Virus record (IMG/VR): IMGVR_UViG_3300025949_000095
Coordinates: 1-23,003 of that record
Strand: one strand, 5' to 3'
DNA from: a virus
DNA length: 23,003 nucleotides
Part shown: in pieces, positions 13,057 to 20,986 of the stretch
Position numbering within the stretch: position 1 is the first letter of the stretch
Layout: each line of letters begins with the position of its first letter
Translations under genes and position numbers: made by a program
The notes under the pieces: generated by a model
Told to the model about the DNA's origin: nothing
The model's input: only the letters and a program-made list of their open reading frames with translations
The model's database searches: none

Positions 13057-13332
13057 ATGACCGACGAACCCGAGGGCAGCGCAGAGCCTGAAATCGAGTT
13101 CGTGGTTGACGGCGACTCGCGCTCCGAAGTCTACGAATGGGATTCGCCCAGCGGCAAAGGCGGCACATATATCTTCCCGTCCGGCGTCGAGGCATGGGCC
13201 GAAACTAACGGCGTGGAGTTGGTGCATATCGACAAGACCACGGGCGTTATCACGGTCCAGCACGAGCTAGGCGCGCCATTTCGGCAGATAGACAAGTCGC
13301 TGAACACGGGCGCGGTTAAGCCGATCAAATGA
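13057..13332 (+). CDS. Hypothetical late protein
   Basis: A 91-residue acidic protein starting MTDEPEGSAEPEIEFVVDGD, with GGTYIFPSGVEAWAETNGVE and ITVQHELGAPFRQIDKSL. It is the first protein gene after the two tRNAs. Its stop overlaps the endolysin ATG (ATGA), so it belongs to the lysis transcript. It has no signal peptide or membrane helix. No family recognised. Confidence 0.6.
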   Translation: MTDEPEGSAEPEIEFVVDGDSRSEVYEWDSPSGKGGTYIFPSGVEAWAETNGVELVHIDKTTGVITVQHELGAPFRQIDKSLNTGAVKPIK

Positions 13333-13769
13333 ACATCTCACCCATTGGCCTCGACCTCATTAAGCGTTTTGAAGGGTTGAAGCTTGCGGCGTACCCCGAT
13401 CCAGGCACGGGTGCCGAACCCTACACCATCGGTTACGGCCATACGGGCGGCGTGAAGCCATTGGACACATGCACGCTTGCTCAGGCTCAGGCTTGGTTGC
13501 AAAGCGATGTGCGGGGCATTGTCCGCGCCCTAGCTGACATGATTTCAGTTCCTGTAACGCAGGGGCAGTTCGATGCCTGCGTGTCACTCGCCTACAACAT
13601 TGGCGTTTCGGCGTTTCGCGGATCGACCCTGCTGCGCCAGTTGAACGTGAGCAAGTATCAAGCGGCGGCGGACGAGTTTCCGCGCTGGAATAAGTCCGGC
13701 GGAAAGGTTCTGCCGGGATTGGTGGATAGACGGGCAGCAGAATGCGCCTTGTTTTTGGGAGAGGCGTGA
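13329..13769 (+). CDS. Endolysin, GH24 lysozyme (muramidase)
   Basis: A 146-residue protein of the T4/P22 lysozyme family, the usual length for a single-domain endolysin. Catalytic Glu15 lies in LIKRFEGLKLAAYPDPG, Asp24 in the same stretch and Thr33 in YTIGYGHT, matching the Glu-Asp-Thr triad. GQFDACVSLAYNIGVSAF and LPGLVDRRAAECALFL complete the fold. It cleaves the beta-1,4 bond between MurNAc and GlcNAc in peptidoglycan. There is no clear signal-anchor sequence, so release probably needs a holin. It overlaps both neighbours by ATGA/TGATG. Confidence 0.95.
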   Translation: MNISPIGLDLIKRFEGLKLAAYPDPGTGAEPYTIGYGHTGGVKPLDTCTLAQAQAWLQSDVRGIVRALADMISVPVTQGQFDACVSLAYNIGVSAFRGSTLLRQLNVSKYQAAADEFPRWNKSGGKVLPGLVDRRAAECALFLGEA

Positions 13770-14101
13770 TGATTGACTGGACTGCGGTAGGTGGTGGCGC
13801 CGGCATGCTGCTGACCGGCATTCTCGGCTGGTTCACGGGCAAGGGGCGGCGTGACGTATCGACAGCGCAGGACAACGCGCAGATATCGGATTACCGCGCC
13901 GATCAAGCCACTACCGATGCCGCAGCCGCACAAGTCACTGCGCTGATTGGTCGCGTGACAGCCCTTGAATCCAGTCATGCCGATCTGTGGCAGCGATTGC
14001 AGGACGAGGTGACGAAGCGCATGAAGCTCCAATTCCGCGTGCTGCAGCTCGAAGGCGTGTTGCAGGCACACAGCATCGAAGTCCCGCCCGAACAGCCATG
14101 A
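13769..14101 (+). CDS. Membrane-anchored coiled-coil protein, possible holin partner
   Basis: A 110-residue protein from ATG 13769 (TGATG overlap with the endolysin stop). Residues 5-24 (TAVGGGAGMLLTGILGWFTG) form one membrane segment. The rest is soluble and strongly helical, with heptad-like runs (AAAAQVTALIGRVTALESSH and VTKRMKLQFRVLQLEGVLQA). One membrane helix plus a coiled coil next to an endolysin could be a single-span holin, an antiholin or another lysis protein. No family is certain. Confidence 0.65.
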   Translation: MIDWTAVGGGAGMLLTGILGWFTGKGRRDVSTAQDNAQISDYRADQATTDAAAAQVTALIGRVTALESSHADLWQRLQDEVTKRMKLQFRVLQLEGVLQAHSIEVPPEQP

Positions 14102-14172
14102 GCCTGCACGACCGTCTCTACTTGCTGGCGTGCGAGGTCTACATGTTCGCTTGCGTGTCACGGATCATCTAA
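14098..14172 (+). CDS. 24-residue hydrophobic small protein
   Basis: ATG 14098 overlaps the previous TGA. It encodes MSLHDRLYLLACEVYMFACV plus SRII and ends with TAA. The hydrophobic centre could insert in a membrane. The four-base coupling and placement among lysis genes favour a real gene, but the size gives little statistical support. Function is unknown. Confidence 0.4.
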   Translation: MSLHDRLYLLACEVYMFACVSRII

Positions 14173-14175
14173 CCC

Positions 14176-14805
14176 ATGCGCATCCTCGCCGCCCTGCTAT
14201 GTGTAGGGCTGGCAGGATGTATCCATGTGGATACGGCGCGTGAAACCGCAGTCCGCCTCCAATTCTCCAACGGGTCGTGTAGTGGCACGATTGTCGGGCC
14301 TCATGCCGTCCTGAGCGCGACGCATTGTTTCAGCTTCGGCGAGACGTTGCGGCTATGGCAACAGCCAGTGCGCATCCTGCAACAGATTGATGACGGTAAC
14401 GACCACACCATCATCATCGTGGATCGGAACTTTCCGGTATGGGTGGTCGTCGGCCACATGCCCAAAGTGGGCAGTCCCATACACATCTTGGGTAACCCGG
14501 GCGACCTGACCGAACTGTACCGGCATGGCTATGTTGCTGGCGTCGAGGGCGTAGGCGGCAAGCTGTGCGACCTGTACGACCTTCGCGGGTGGTTCGGGGA
14601 CTCCGGAGCAGGGATCTTCGATGATAACGGCCACCTGATTGGCGTCATCAGCCTCATTTACACGTTAGACGATGGACGCGGGCAGCTCACGATGATGGGC
14701 GGCTTCCCGCTGGCATTCACAGCCGAACAGTGGGGCGAGGCATTACGGGGTTCTCCGCGTAACTTTGCAATCGGCGCTCAAAACTATCAGGTCAGCGCGA
14801 AATGA
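14176..14805 (+). CDS. Secreted trypsin-like serine protease lipoprotein
   Basis: A 209-residue protein with a lipoprotein signal (hydrophobic residues 3-13, lipobox LAGC, Cys15). A chymotrypsin-fold protease follows: His50 in VLSATHC, Asp76 or Asp83 as the acid, and Ser143 in GWFGDSGAG. The paired cysteines C35/C51 flank the His loop as in trypsins. The export signal puts it in the periplasm, attached to a membrane. It lies between the endolysin and the spanins, so it may attack envelope proteins during lysis, process a virion protein or alter the lysogen surface. The role is inferred from position. Confidence 0.8.
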   Translation: MRILAALLCVGLAGCIHVDTARETAVRLQFSNGSCSGTIVGPHAVLSATHCFSFGETLRLWQQPVRILQQIDDGNDHTIIIVDRNFPVWVVVGHMPKVGSPIHILGNPGDLTELYRHGYVAGVEGVGGKLCDLYDLRGWFGDSGAGIFDDNGHLIGVISLIYTLDDGRGQLTMMGGFPLAFTAEQWGEALRGSPRNFAIGAQNYQVSAK

Positions 14806-15095
14806 GCTTCCTTCTGCGCTGGTGGAAGCCTATAGCCGTGATCCTTATGGCTGCCGGCCTCTACTTCGGCGGCATGTACCAAGGCCACCACGGCGAGGTA
14901 CAGCGCCAAGCCGTCAAGCACTCCAAGCAAGTCGTTAGGGATCAAAAGGCCGTAACCAAGCGTGCCGAGGTTCGCAGTCATGTTGAGCAGGACACATAGA
15001 AGTTACCCGACGCGCCTATTCAGCGCATTGGGGATGCTGATCCTGTTACCGCTGCTGGCAAGTTGCGCGCTTGGGCAAGAGACAAAGCCAAGTAA
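14802..15095 (+). CDS. Rz: Inner-membrane spanin (Rz) with an in-frame TAG
   Basis: Starts at ATG 14802 with a membrane anchor (KPIAVILMAAGLYFGGMY) and a periplasmic charged helix (VQRQAVKHSKQVVRDQKAVT). Codon 66 is TAG (14997-14999). Read as Gln, it continues QKLPDAPIQRIGDADP and a 15-residue end to TAA at 15093-15095, giving 97 residues; the QKLPDAPIQRIGDADP type of ending is typical of phage inner spanins. Without read-through the protein has 65 residues and loses the C-terminal part expected to reach the outer spanin. So completion of lysis should need the amber-decoding tRNA at 15413. The gene overlaps the protease stop and contains the start of the outer spanin. Confidence 0.85.
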
Positions 15096-15219
15096 TGGGT
15101 GTGAGTGGGTTAAGCCGATCTATCCGAGTGTGAACGACCAGCTCACGGATGGCACGGCTAAACAGATCCTCGATCACGACGAAACCGGCAAGACCATATG
15201 CGGGTGGAAACAGCCATGA
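14980..15219 (+). CDS. Rz1: Outer-membrane spanin lipoprotein (Rz1)
   Basis: A 79-residue frame embedded in another frame of the inner spanin gene, the classic Rz/Rz1 layout. It has a hydrophobic signal (SALGMLILLPLLASC) with lipobox LLASC and Cys29, then a mature domain EWVKPIYPSVNDQLTDGTAK and a conserved-looking ICGWKQP end. I choose ATG 14980 over 14962 because it leaves a compact signal peptide. It has no TAG. The base that makes the inner-spanin TAG (14997) is a silent third position here (His CAT). It ends overlapping the next ATG. Confidence 0.85.
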   Translation: MLSRTHRSYPTRLFSALGMLILLPLLASCALGQETKPSNGCEWVKPIYPSVNDQLTDGTAKQILDHDETGKTICGWKQP

Positions 15220-15344
15220 CCCTATTGCACATCATCGCCGCGCTGATCTTCATTTCCGGCCTAGTCTCGCTCGGTGCGCTGATCTGGCTGCGCGAGAGTG
15301 ACGAGCTGATTCAACCGACTGTGCCGAAAGACCGTGAACGGTAA
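15216..15344 (+). CDS. 42-residue single-span membrane protein
   Basis: ATG 15216 overlaps the outer spanin TGA. The protein has one strong hydrophobic segment (LLHIIAALIFISGLVSLGAL), then WLRESDEL and a charged tail ending in TAA. Its position after the spanins makes a holin or antiholin possible. No family recognised. Confidence 0.6.
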   Translation: MTLLHIIAALIFISGLVSLGALIWLRESDELIQPTVPKDRER

Positions 15345-15555
15345 GGGATCGGCCCCACGCCCATTCAGCGTGGATCAGGCGACATTCGCCAGCAACTGGG
15401 ACGCAATCTTTTCGGGGAGTGGCGTAATGGGCAGCGCGGCGGACTCTAACTCCGCAGGTTCCGGCTCGGCTCCGGACTCCCCCGCCATCTATATCGACGC
15501 CGACACTGGCGAATAGGTCACTGAAGACTGGTGGCCCGGCGATTCGCATGACTGA
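15334..15555 (+). CDS. Small late protein overlapping the suppressor tRNA; contains TAG
   Basis: GTG 15334 begins MNGKGSAPRPFSVDQATFAS followed by NWDAIF, the pattern of small phage proteins beginning GKGSxPRPxSV. Codons 27-51 run through the tRNA gene and give only Gly/Ser/Ala-rich sequence. Then YIDADTGE is followed by TAG (15514-15516). Read as Gln, it continues VTEDWWPGDSHD to TGA at 15553-15555, overlapping the next ATG. The tRNA spans exactly 75 bases, so it could be an in-frame insertion into this gene. tRNA processing would cut this mRNA. Whether the protein is made is uncertain. Confidence 0.45.
15413..15487 (+). tRNA. Amber-decoding suppressor tRNA (CTA), glutamine-type
   Basis: The acceptor 2-7/66-71 is GGGGAG/CTCCCC with an open C1-C72 position. 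The D-stem is GCGT/GCGC, the anticodon stem GCGGA/TCCGC, the loop CTCTAAC with anticodon CTA at 15446-15448, and the T-stem TCCGG/CCGGA. G73 and CCA are encoded. CTA pairs with UAG. An unpaired 1-72 position, G2-C71, G3-C70, G73, G10, U35 and A37 are features GlnRS recognises, so charging with glutamine is likely. The T-loop CTCGGCT is unusual (C54, G58). It lies just upstream of the terminase and capsid genes, which carry in-frame TAG codons. Confidence 0.9.
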
Positions 15556-15751
15556 CGATGAGCTGACTGATCAAGCGGCTGCCAATCTGATCCGCTGCTA
15601 CGTGAAGCAGAGTATCATGGCGATGCTGGTCCGGACGCGCGGGACAGAGGTAAGCATCGTCTGCCCGAACGGTGACAAGACATTCATGGCCGCATTGCTT
15701 CGAGCTGCGGCTAAATCGCTGGATGAGCCGGCGAGTAAGAGAATCAACTGA
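15548..15751 (+). CDS. Hypothetical late protein before terminase
   Basis: A 67-residue protein (MTDDELTDQAAANLIRCYVK, then VRTRGTEVSIVCPNGDKTFM and a helical end). ATG 15548 overlaps the TGA that ends the 15334 frame when TAG is read through. This supports that the upstream gene really ends at 15555. No family recognised; no TAG inside. Confidence 0.6.
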   Translation: MTDDELTDQAAANLIRCYVKQSIMAMLVRTRGTEVSIVCPNGDKTFMAALLRAAAKSLDEPASKRIN

Positions 15752-15784
15752 AGGGTGACGCGAGAGCAGCCCGAGGAATGAGAT

Positions 15785-16138
15785 ATGGGAAGGCCAACCG
15801 ACTATCGGGAGGAATACTGCGATACCGTCATTGAGCTTGGCAGGCAGGGCAAGAGCCATTGCTAGATTGCTGCCGAACTTGATGTGGCACGGCAGACTCT
15901 GCACAACTGGGCTAGTGAACATCCTGAATTTTTGGACGCAATCACGCGAGCAAGGGACTTGGCTCAAGCGTGGTTCGAGAACATGGGCCAGTCTGGCCTT
16001 GTCATGCCGGGTTTCAACGCCTCGCTGTGGGCCAAGCAGGTGAGCTGCCGATTCCGCGACGACTACACGGACAAGCAACAGACGGAACACTCTGGAACGT
16101 TGACCGGCTTGACGGTGACCTTTGTCGCGCCCGAGTAA
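15785..16138 (+). CDS. terS: Terminase small subunit, one in-frame TAG
   Basis: ATG 15785 follows a GAGGAA ribosome-binding site. The protein begins MGRPTDYREEYCDTVIELGR, and codon 27 is TAG (15863-15865). Read as Gln it gives HCQIAAELDVARQTLHNWAS, a complete helix-turn-helix, then DAITRARDLAQAWFENMGQS and FNASLWAKQVSCRFRDDYTD, ending at TAA. This is the usual DNA-recognition subunit that selects phage DNA for packaging, here 117 residues. Without suppression only 26 residues are made, with no start codon soon after for a usable restart. Its end overlaps the large subunit start. Confidence 0.9.
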
Positions 16139-17381
16139 AGCCATCGAGTTCCCGGCCAAGCTCCAATGCCTATTTGGTCCGCAACGCTATACCGTGCTTC
16201 ACGGTGGCCGAGGTGGCGCCAAGTCATGGGGCGTGGCCCGGTCCTACCTGATCCGAGGCGCGCAGTCTAAGCGTCGTTTCCTGTGCACTCGCGAAGTGCA
16301 GAAGTCAATCCGCGATTCGGTGCACAAGTTGCTAAGTGACTAGATCCAGGCGCTTGAACTTGGTGCGTTCTACGAGGTGCAGTAGAACATCATCAAAGGG
16401 GCCAACGGGACCGAGTTCCTATTCTCCGGCCTGAGCGATCAGACCGCGGAGTCGATTAAGTCGTTTGAAGGCGTCGATGATGTGTGGATCGAAGAGGCCC
16501 AGGCTGTCAGCAAGCGCTCATGGGACATTCTTATCCCGACGATCCGCAAGGCCGGGTCTCGCATCACGGTCACGCTGAACCCCGAGTTGGACACGGACGA
16601 AACCTATGTCCGGTTCATCGAGAACCCGCCACCGGATTCCGTGGTGGTGAAGATCAACTATGCGGACAATCCGTGGTTCCCCGAAGTATTGGAGGCTGAG
16701 CGGCTGCATGCGCTCGCCACGATGCCTCGCGTGGACTACGACAACATCTGGGAGGGCCTGTGCAAGCCCGCCGTCACTGGCGCGATCTATGCCGATGAGA
16801 TTGCCAAGGCGCAGGAAGAGGGCCGTATTGGCCTGTTCCCGTATGACCCAGCACTCAAGGTTCACGTCATCTTCGACTTGGGCTGGAACGACAAGATGGC
16901 GATTGGCTTGTGCCAGCGCCACATCTCGTCCCTGCGCCTGATCGAGTACATCGAGGTTGATCACAAAACGCTGGACTGGTGTTCTGCCGAGCTGAAGCAA
17001 AAGAACCTCAATTGGGGCCGTCTCTGGCTGCCGCACGATGGCGCGCACGGCGACTACAAGACCGGCAAGAGTGCCGAGCAGATCATGCGTGAGCTAGGCT
17101 GGGATGTGGGCATTGTGCCGATCCAGCCGGTCGAGACGGGCATCAAGGCGGCCCGCATGGCGTTCGGTCAGCTCTACATCAACAAGACTAAGTGTGAGCG
17201 CCTGATCCAGTGCCTGAAGCGCTATAAGCGCGGCGTTCCCGTCTCCACTGGCGAGCCGGGCGCTCCGGTCCACGACGAGTGGAGCCACGGTGCCGATATG
17301 TTCCGATACATGGCCTCAACGGCGCCAAAGATGGTTAACGAAGATATGCGTCCGATTTCCTATCACAGGCTTACCCGCTAA
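16122..17381 (+). CDS. terL: Terminase large subunit, two in-frame TAG codons
   Basis: The packaging ATPase-nuclease. Start: a TGA lies at 16116-16118 and the first usable start is TTG 16122, overlapping the small subunit, so I accept it with caution. Walker A is GGRGGAKS (28-35). TAG is codon 74 (16341) and codon 88 (16383), in SD-Q-IQALELGAFYEVQ-Q-NII, where glutamine fits. Walker B/catalytic is DDVWIEEA (119-126), and TVTLNPELDTDETYV is the coupling motif. The nuclease part has VIFDLGWNDK (Asp about 252) and the C-terminal HDEWSHGADMFRYMA. About 419 residues, normal for this family. Ends TAATG with the portal. Confidence 0.93.
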
Positions 17382-19588
17382 TGGCATACACGTCCAACAA
17401 GGCGTCGATCAAGCACGAGAAGATGACGGACGATGTTATCGAGCTTGCCTGCCGCAACGCGCTGGACAACAGCATGGGTGGGCCGGGCACTGAGATTGCC
17501 TAGCTGCGGCTGCGCAATTTGGAGTACTACAACGCCGAACCCACTGGCGAGCTTGCGCCGCCTGAGATTGACGACCGCAGCGACTTCGTGGCCACGGACG
17601 TTGCCGATACCGTCGAGGCGATGCTGCCGCAGATCATGAAGCCGTTCGTTACGGATGATGAAGCAGTGGAGTTCCAGGCGCGCCGCCCCGGTTCTGAGCC
17701 TGTCGCATAGCTCGCCACGGCCTACGTGAATTACCTGTTCTACACCAAGAACGACGGTGTAGGCGTCATGTACGACTGGTTCAAGGATGCGCTGATTCAG
17801 AAGGTCGGCTTCGTCAAGGTATGGGCTGAGGAGGAATTCGAAGATATTCAGACCGCCTATTCCGGCATCACGCAGGAACAGGTGGTGATGCTGCAGCAAT
17901 AGGGCTGGGAGCTTGACGGCGAACCGCAGCAGGAAGAGCCGCAGGCCATGCCGCAGCAGTTCGGGCCAGACGGGCAGCCAATGCCGCAGCCGCCCGCCAT
18001 TCCGACGCTCACGGTCAGCCTGAAGAAAGAAGACAAGCGCATGGCGGTGAAGGTCGCCGCCTGCGCGCCGCACGAAGTCCGTGTGGACGCCAATGCGCGC
18101 TGGGGCGATGAGCCGGCGATGATTGCCCACGTCTACCCGCGCCGGAAGTTTGAGCTTGAAGAGGAAGGCTATGACCTGTCCGATATTGGCCAGTCCGGCA
18201 ACGATTCGCGGTACGACAGCGAGACGCTTGCATAGCTTGGGCTGAATGCCGATTACACGGCAGTAGAGCCGCACGAAAGCCATAAGCTGTACCAGTGCAG
18301 CGAGGTCTACATCAAGCTCGACGCGGACGGTGACGGCATTGCCGAATGGCTGTGCTGCCACATGATCGAGCAGAAGCTGGTGGAGTGGGAGAAGTGCGAC
18401 GGGCATCCGTTCGTGTGGATCTGCCCCATTCCTCGTCCGCATGCGTTCTTCGGCGATTGCCCGGCCGACATGGCGCTGCAGCCTCAGAAGCTGCGCACGA
18501 ACGTCATCCGCGCCATCCAAGACAACATGATGCTGTCCGTCAACCAGCGGACCTACATCAATCTTGATGCCGGCGTGAACATGGACGACTGGCTGGAAAA
18601 CCGGCCCGGTGGTGCGGTTCGCGGTCACGGCCCGGCGAATACCGCGATCCAGCCCATTGTGCAGCCTGCGTTGGGCGCTCCAGCCTACGAATTCAACGAA
18701 TGGTTGGAAGGTTGGAAGGAAAATCGCACCGGCTTCACGCGCTACTCGCAGGGCATGGACTCCGACAGCCTCAACAAGACGGCGACCGGCGTCAGCATCA
18801 TCACGCAGAAAGCCGACATGCGCATGGAGCTGATGGCGCGCATGTTCGCGGTCGGCATGAAGGGGTTGTTTAGCAAGATGCTGAAACTCGCTGTCCAGTT
18901 CCAGGACAAGGCCGAGATGATGCAGGTGAATGGGTCATGGGTCGCCGTGAACCCGTCCGAATGGAAGGATCAATTCAACACGACAATCAAGGTCGGTCTT
19001 GGCACGGGCAGCAAGGAGCAGCTTGCCGCTCGCGTCATGGGCCTGATGCAGGTTCAGATGCAGGCTGCACAGTTTGGCGTCGTCACGCCCGCGCAGATTG
19101 CCGAGACCGTCAAGTTGTACGTGCAGGCTGCCGAGTTCAAGGAGCCTGAGCGCTTCGTGAGTCCTGAGCCAACCGGCATGCCCCCGAACCCGCAAGCCTT
19201 CCAGCAGATGCAGCAGCAGCAGCAGCAGCAGATGGAGCAGGCGAAACAGCAGTTGGAGCAGTTGAGCCAGGAGAACGGACAGCTCAAGCAGTAGACGGCC
19301 CAGCAGCAGCAGGACGCATCGCTGAAACAGATGGAGTTGGAGCAAAAGGCCCGCGCCGCCGAGGACAAGCACGCCGAGACGCTGGCGAGCATTAGCCTCA
19401 AGCAGTAGGACCAAGACCGCAAGGCGCATGAATCGCACATGGCCGGCGTCGAGACGGCTCACAGCATGGCGCACAAGGACATCGACGCGCAGCAGAACCA
19501 ACAGATTGCCAGCTTGCAGCAGCAGTTGGATGAACTAAAGGCTGCGATGGGTTAGGGCGAAGCCAACGAGGAGGAGGGCGGCGAGTGA
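17381..19588 (+). CDS. Portal protein (P22/podovirus type), seven in-frame TAG codons
   Basis: A 735-residue protein when TAG is read as Gln at 17501, 17708, 17900, 18233, 19292, 19406 and 19553. It contains ADTVEAMLPQIMKPF, LYQCSEVYIKLDADGDGIAE, PRPHAFFGDCPADMALQPQK, FTRYSQGMDSDSLNKTATGV and MRMELMARMFAVGMKGLFSK, which I recognise from podoviral portals. It forms the dodecameric vertex ring through which DNA enters. The C-terminal 110 residues are Gln-rich coiled coil (19190-19550), encoded by CAG runs, with three of the TAG codons among them. The start overlaps the terminase TAA; the stop TGA overlaps the next GTG. Confidence 0.93.
19201..19240 (+). repeat. CAG-rich tract in the portal C-terminus
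   Basis: An uneven CAG triplet run encodes QQMQQQQQQQMEQ. CAG differs from TAG by one C-to-T change. The tract is a likely coiled-coil or flexible tail and could vary in length. Confidence 0.85.
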
Positions 19589-19866
19589 CCCCACAAGAAG
19601 AACTTGAACGCGGCCAACTTGCCGCCGACGTGCTGTCCAATCGCGTCTACGTCGAGACGATGGCGCAGATTCGGGACGAAATCCTCGCCCGCTGGCAGAT
19701 CGAGGCCGACGAGGCGAAGCGTGATCATCTGTGGCGCATGATCCAGTGCCACAAGCGTCTGGGCGACGTGCTGGAACAGACGATGATTACCGGAAAGATG
19801 CAGCAGAAGGCCATCCAGGCCGAGCAATCCCGCGCTGAACGGCTCAAGGGCGTGTTTCAGCGGTAA
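19585..19866 (+). CDS. Hypothetical head-region protein
   Basis: A 93-residue protein from GTG 19585 (GTGA overlap with the portal stop). It is almost wholly helical and charged: MTPQEELERGQLAADVLSNR, then QIRDEILARWQIEADEAKRD and LGDVLEQTMITGKMQQ. Similar small proteins lie between portal and scaffold genes in podoviruses; the function is unknown. It contains no TAG. Confidence 0.7.
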   Translation: MTPQEELERGQLAADVLSNRVYVETMAQIRDEILARWQIEADEAKRDHLWRMIQCHKRLGDVLEQTMITGKMQQKAIQAEQSRAERLKGVFQR

Positions 19867-20041
19867 ACGTTTTGCGGTGAATACGCAGGCTGATGCAAGG
19901 CTAACGCCGTCGTTGCAAGTAAAAGTACCTCGCCCATGTGACCGATTGGAGGGAGCCTGGGAAATGGGAAATTTCGCGACCCAATGTGCCGGGATCAGCT
20001 CCGGCCGCCGCAGATTCATTTCAACCACAGAGGCATAAAAC
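19867..20041 (+). other. 175-bp leader upstream of scaffold and capsid genes
   Basis: A gene-free gap inside a gene-dense late operon. It includes GGAGC (19952-19956) and GCTCC (19998-20002), which could pair around an AT-rich internal part, and a CCGG-bounded stretch (19989-20004). A GTG frame from 19938 runs into the scaffold gene in another frame and is not convincing. It may hold a promoter or a structured leader for high capsid output. No clear -35/-10 was found. Confidence 0.4.
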
Positions 20042-20977
20042 ATGGCAGGTGACGCAGCGATGCAGCCAGCCGATAGCGCAACGTCGCTCTCGGATCTTGG
20101 CGGATTTATCGACAAGTCCGAGGAAGTCGAGGGCGAGGAATCGGAAGAGGAGGAAGCGCCGGAAGGTGAGGAATCCGAGTAGGAAGAGGAAGAGGGCGAA
20201 GAGGGCGAGGACGAGGCCAAAGACGACGAAGGAGACGACTCCACCATTGTGCTGAAGCACGATGGCAAGGATGTGCCGCTGAAGAAGTCCGAGGTGATCG
20301 AGTTGGCCTAGAAGGGCTTCGACTACTCGCAGAAAACGATGGCTGTCGCGGAGGAACGCAAGCACGTCGAGGCGTTGCAGGCGCAAGCCGACGAGTACCG
20401 CCAGCACAACGAAAAGGCATTGACGGCGACCCTTGACCGTCTGAATGCATTCGCTCAGTTCACCGAGTCACAGATAGGCGCCCCGCCGCCTGTCGAACTG
20501 GCCTCGCAGGATGTGGGGCTGTACATCGCACAGAAGGAGCAATACGAAACACGCAAGGGCCAGTTACAGAGGGCGCACGAGGCCATCGCGAATGTTCAAC
20601 AGGAAGCGCAGCGGAAACGCCAAGCGTGGATTGCGGAACAGGCCGATGCCACCGAGAAGGCGCTGAGGGACACCCTGCCGGGTTTTGGTGAGAAGACAAT
20701 CGACGAATTGGCCGCGTACCTTGGCAAGGCTGGCATCAGCCCCAAGACCGCCGACGTCGGTTATGTGCAGAAGGGTTTGTGGGAGATTGCCGCGAAGGCA
20801 AAAGCCTATGACGAGTTGCAGGCCAAAACGGCCACGCTCAAGCCCGTTGCACAACTGCCCAAGGTGGCTAAGCCATCGGCGGCAAACCAGCCCAACAGGG
20901 CGGCTGTGAACAAGCAGGAGGCGTTCAAGCGCTTCGATGCCAAGCAGTCGCTTCAATCCCTCGGTAACTTGCTTTAA
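20042..20977 (+). CDS. Scaffold protein, two in-frame TAG codons
   Basis: A 311-residue protein with TAG at codon 47 (20180) and codon 90 (20309), both read as Gln. The first 75 residues are extremely acidic (EEVEGEESEEEEAPEGEESE). Then IVLKHDGKDVPLKKSEVIEL and KGFDYSQKTMAVAEERKHVE begin a long helical region. The end is basic (KRFDAKQSLQSLGNLL). Acidic start, coiled-coil body, basic end and position between portal and capsid are typical of procapsid scaffolds. Without suppression only 46 residues form. The spacer to the capsid ATG is nine bases, with an AAGGA ribosome-binding site. Confidence 0.85.
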
Positions 20978-20986
20978 GGAACAACC

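Noticed and set aside
17378-18628. Very long minus-strand open frame (416 codons) opposite the portal gene
   Set aside because: It is antisense to a clear portal protein. Its length comes from codon bias of the GC-rich sense strand. It has no domain I recognise and a Leu/Arg/Val/His-heavy composition.
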